Source: an uncultured beta proteobacterium (GTDB lineage: Bacteria; Pseudomonadota; Gammaproteobacteria; Burkholderiales; Burkholderiaceae_C). From it: a stretch of 35,395 nucleotides of DNA. Below are positions 33,390 to 35,395 of this stretch, one piece after another. The stretch lies in the NCBI GenBank assembly GCA_903897925.1, contig CAIUDG010000148.1:1-35395 (forward strand), read 5' to 3'. Position 1 is the first letter of the stretch. Every line of letters starts with the position of its first letter. The notes under the pieces are model-generated. The model was not told where the DNA came from, did not search any database, and was given only the letters and a program-made list of their open reading frames with translations. The translations under genes and the position numbers were made by a program.

Positions 33390-34271
33390 CACGCCGTGCA
33401 GCCAGTCCATCACATAGCGCACCCGGGTCGACAGGTTGCGGCGATTGGCATAGACCAGCGACAAAGGCATGGGCGGCGCCGGCCAGCGCGGCAGTACTTC
33501 GAGCAGGCGTCCCTGGTCGATCAATTCGCGCACGCCGACGAAGGGCACCTGGATCAGACCCAGACCGGCCAGACAGGCAGCCTGATAGGCCTCGGCATTG
33601 TTCACCGTGATCGCACCTTGCATGGGTAGCGCTATTTCCGCGCCCTGCTCCAGGTATTCAAAACCTGTCGTTTTAACGCCCAGGGTGGCGGCGTAATGCA
33701 CCAGGGTGTGCCGTGCCAGATCATCGATCGATTGCGGCAGCCCACAACGCGCGGCATAGCCCGGACTGACACAATTGGCCATGCGCAAGGCCCCCACCGG
33801 CCGGGCGATCAAGCCCGGCTCGGTCACCTTGCCGGCGCGCACCACGCAATCAAAACCCTCGCGCACCAGGTCAACCCGGCGCTCGGTGCTGCTGATTTCC
33901 ACTTGCAGCTGCGGATGCTGTTGCAGCAACTCGGGCAGGCGCGGCAGTACCGCCTGGCGCGCCACCACCGTCGACATGTCCAGCCGCACACGCCCTTTCA
34001 GGGCATTCGGCGTTTGCAGCTGGAACATGGTTTGCAGCTCGTCCATATCGGACAGCGCATCCTTGCAGCGCTCATAAAACGCCTGGCCGTCGTGTGTCAG
34101 TACCACTTTGCGCGTGGTCCGGTGCAGCAGCCGCACCCCGAGCCGGTTTTCCAGTTGCTGCACGGCGTTGGAGGCACTCGCCTTGGGCAAGCCCAGGCTG
34201 TCCGCCGCCTGGGTGAAGCTCGACAGCTCGGCCACGCGCGAGAACACCAGCATGTGATCCAGAAAACTCAT
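33369..34271 (-). CDS. LysR-family transcriptional regulator
   Basis: 300 residues, the normal length. An N-terminal winged helix-turn-helix (about 5-64: VFSRVAELSSFTQAADSLGLPKASASNAVQQLENRLGVRLLHRTTR) is followed by a linker helix and a periplasmic-binding-protein-like effector domain (about 92-295). The recognition-helix stretch KASASNAVQQLE is close to that of the AaeR/CrgA-like subgroup that starts MSFLDHMLVF or MDRL. It diverges from an SDR oxidoreductase gene across 106 bases, the usual layout for a LysR regulator and its target, so control of that gene and of itself is likely. The effector is unknown. A GTGA/TCAC dyad lies 13 bases before its start codon. Confidence 0.94.
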   Translation of the reverse strand: MSFLDHMLVFSRVAELSSFTQAADSLGLPKASASNAVQQLENRLGVRLLHRTTRKVVLTHDGQAFYERCKDALSDMDELQTMFQLQTPNALKGRVRLDMSTVVARQAVLPRLPELLQQHPQLQVEISSTERRVDLVREGFDCVVRAGKVTEPGLIARPVGALRMANCVSPGYAARCGLPQSIDDLARHTLVHYAATLGVKTTGFEYLEQGAEIALPMQGAITVNNAEAYQAACLAGLGLIQVPFVGVRELIDQGRLLEVLPRWPAPPMPLSLVYANRRNLSTRVRYVMDWLHGVLVDYLQ

Positions 34272-34283
34272 TGTGCGATTTTA

Positions 34284-34300
34284 GTGAACAAATTAATCAC
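34284..34300. promoter_or_regulatory. Candidate LysR-type operator
   Basis: GTGA (34284-34287), nine AT-rich bases, TCAC (34297-34300). A dyad with an AT-rich centre in the divergent LysR/SDR region, where such regulators bind. It lies 13 bases from the LysR start and 78 bases from the SDR start, fitting autoregulation plus target control. Spacing is not the exact T-N11-A pattern. Confidence 0.35.
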
Positions 34301-34377
34301 ATTCTGCGCATTTATCCAAGCAAACACGAACAGTAAACTGCCTCCATCGCAGCACTTATCCCACCAGGAGTTCCCCT

Positions 34378-35142
34378 ATGCAAAACTCTCCCTCCATCGC
34401 ACTGGTCACCGGCGGCAGCCGCGGCCTGGGCAAAAGTACCGCCCTGCACCTGGCCCGCCAAGGCCATGGCGTGATCCTGACCTACCGCAGCAAGCAGGCT
34501 GAAGCCGCCGCCGTGGTCGCGCAAATCGAGGCCATGGGCCAGAAAGCCGTGGCACTGGCGCTGAATGTCGCCGACAGCAGCAGCTTTCTCGACTTCGCCG
34601 GCCAGGTGCGCGACGCGCTGCAGGCGCACTGGGGCTGCGGCCAATTCCATGTGCTGGTGAATAACGCCGGCACCGGCGCCCATGCCAGCCTGATGGACAC
34701 CACCGAAGCGCAGTTCGACGAACTGTTCAAGCTGCACTTCAAGGGCGTCTTTTTCCTGACGCAAAAGCTGCTGCCCTTGATGGCCGACGGCGGCCGCATT
34801 GTCAATCTGTCCTCCGGACTGACACGCTTTGCGCTGCCCGGCTATGCCGCCTACGCGTCCATGAAAGGTGCAGTCGAAGTGATGACGCGCTATATGGCCA
34901 AAGAATTGGGGCCACGCGGTATCGCCGTCAACACCGTGGCGCCGGGCGCCATCGCAACCGACTTTGGCGGCGGTGCCGTGCGCGACAATCCGCAACTCAA
35001 CGCCTTTGTCGCCAGCCAGACGGCGCTGGGGCGGGTCGGTGAGGCCGACGACATCGGCGCCATGCTGGCGCGCCTGGTGTCCGCAGACAACCGCTGGGTC
35101 AACGCGCAGCGCATTGAAGTCTCCGGCGGCATGTTCGTCTGA
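34378..35142 (+). CDS. SDR-family oxidoreductase
   Basis: 254 residues, a classical short-chain dehydrogenase. The cofactor loop is TGGSRGLG (about 11-18), NNAGTG is at about 95-100, the catalytic Ser is in VNLSSG, and the Tyr/Lys pair is in YASMK. The C-terminal VNTVAPGAIATDF is typical, and the end AQRIEVSGGMFV is standard. The residues after the first strand (TYRSKQAE) suggest NADPH preference through the Arg. The substrate is unknown. The ATG has AGGAG seven bases upstream. It diverges from a LysR regulator that probably controls it and is convergent with another SDR gene. Confidence 0.93.
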   Translation: MQNSPSIALVTGGSRGLGKSTALHLARQGHGVILTYRSKQAEAAAVVAQIEAMGQKAVALALNVADSSSFLDFAGQVRDALQAHWGCGQFHVLVNNAGTGAHASLMDTTEAQFDELFKLHFKGVFFLTQKLLPLMADGGRIVNLSSGLTRFALPGYAAYASMKGAVEVMTRYMAKELGPRGIAVNTVAPGAIATDFGGGAVRDNPQLNAFVASQTALGRVGEADDIGAMLARLVSADNRWVNAQRIEVSGGMFV

Positions 35143-35218
35143 GGACCTGGCAGCGGCCCGCGGCGACCAGCGGTTGCCAGTCTCTGCCCGTCGCTGCCAG
35201 CCACTGCTTCCAGTCGGC

Positions 35219-35395
35219 TCAACCCAGGTGGGCGCCGCCGTCAACGTCGACCACACTGCCCGTGACAAAGGGATTGCTGAGCGCGTAGTAAATCGCCTGG
35301 GCAATGTGCTCCGGGCTGCCGGTGCGCCCGACCGGCAGGCGCGCCGCCACGGCGGCAAACTGCGCCGCCTTGGCAGCTGCCGGCATGGCGTCGTA
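35219..35395 (-). CDS. SDR-family oxidoreductase, C-terminal part (runs off the window)
   Basis: The last 58 codons of a minus-strand gene cut by the window edge. The sequence ends RLPVGRTGSPEHIAQAIYYALSN, then PFVTGSVVDVDGGAHLG and TGA. The phrase GR.G.PEdIA.A..yl.s..fvTG..i.vDGG is the classic C-terminal SDR segment. The start, cofactor loop and catalytic residues lie outside the window. Its stop is 76 bases from that of the neighbouring SDR gene, in convergent orientation, so the two are not one operon. Confidence 0.85.
   Translation of the reverse strand, partial: YDAMPAAAKAAQFAAVAARLPVGRTGSPEHIAQAIYYALSNPFVTGSVVDVDGGAHLG

Overview
The window looks like a chromosomal segment of a betaproteobacterium, order Burkholderiales, most likely Comamonadaceae near Rhodoferax. 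The evidence is the tamA-tamB pair, the ribF-ileS-lspA block, an N-terminally extended GAPDH, an HNH/TraB/purN block, poly-Gly lipoprotein linkers and GC-rich codon use in the right two thirds. This placement is inference from gene content and style, not from a database match.

Left third (1 to about 10.4 kb): visibly AT-richer DNA with loosely packed genes and long empty stretches. It holds an SPFH/band-7 membrane protein, a DinB-fold protein, a stand-alone BLUF blue-light sensor, a long-form glyceraldehyde-3-phosphate dehydrogenase, a VOC/glyoxalase-fold protein, a lipoprotein made of six near-identical 55-residue NHL-like repeats, a secreted protein of unknown function and two small integral membrane proteins. 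The gaps carry most of the unusual structure: a 7-bp tandem repeat, several inverted repeats, two mutually exclusive hairpins upstream of the repeat lipoprotein, and a possible 41-residue reading frame.

Middle (10.4 to 24 kb): compact and GC-rich. Translationally coupled tamA and tamB (outer-membrane assembly) diverge from a lipase-like lipoprotein gene followed 18 bp later by an OmpW-family porin gene. Next come glycerate 2-kinase, a membrane diguanylate cyclase, a DUF1653 protein, and a minus-strand run of HNH endonuclease, TraB/GumN protein and purN.

Right (24 to 35.4 kb): ribF, ileS and lspA run in one direction. They are followed by a quinone oxidoreductase, a 1052-residue dual GGDEF-EAL protein with two PAS domains (the second apparently missing its first strand), a LysR regulator diverging from an SDR oxidoreductase, and the 3' end of a second SDR at the window edge.

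Functional themes are envelope biogenesis (TamAB, LspA, two lipoproteins, OmpW, TamA signal peptide), c-di-GMP signalling (two GGDEF proteins, both with an RxxD I-site), and housekeeping metabolism (RibF, IleS, PurN, glycerate kinase, GAPDH). I saw no CRISPR array, prophage, insertion sequence, rRNA or tRNA, and no convincing new multi-gene system. The most unusual items are the non-coding structures of the left third, the repeat lipoprotein and the shortened PAS domain.
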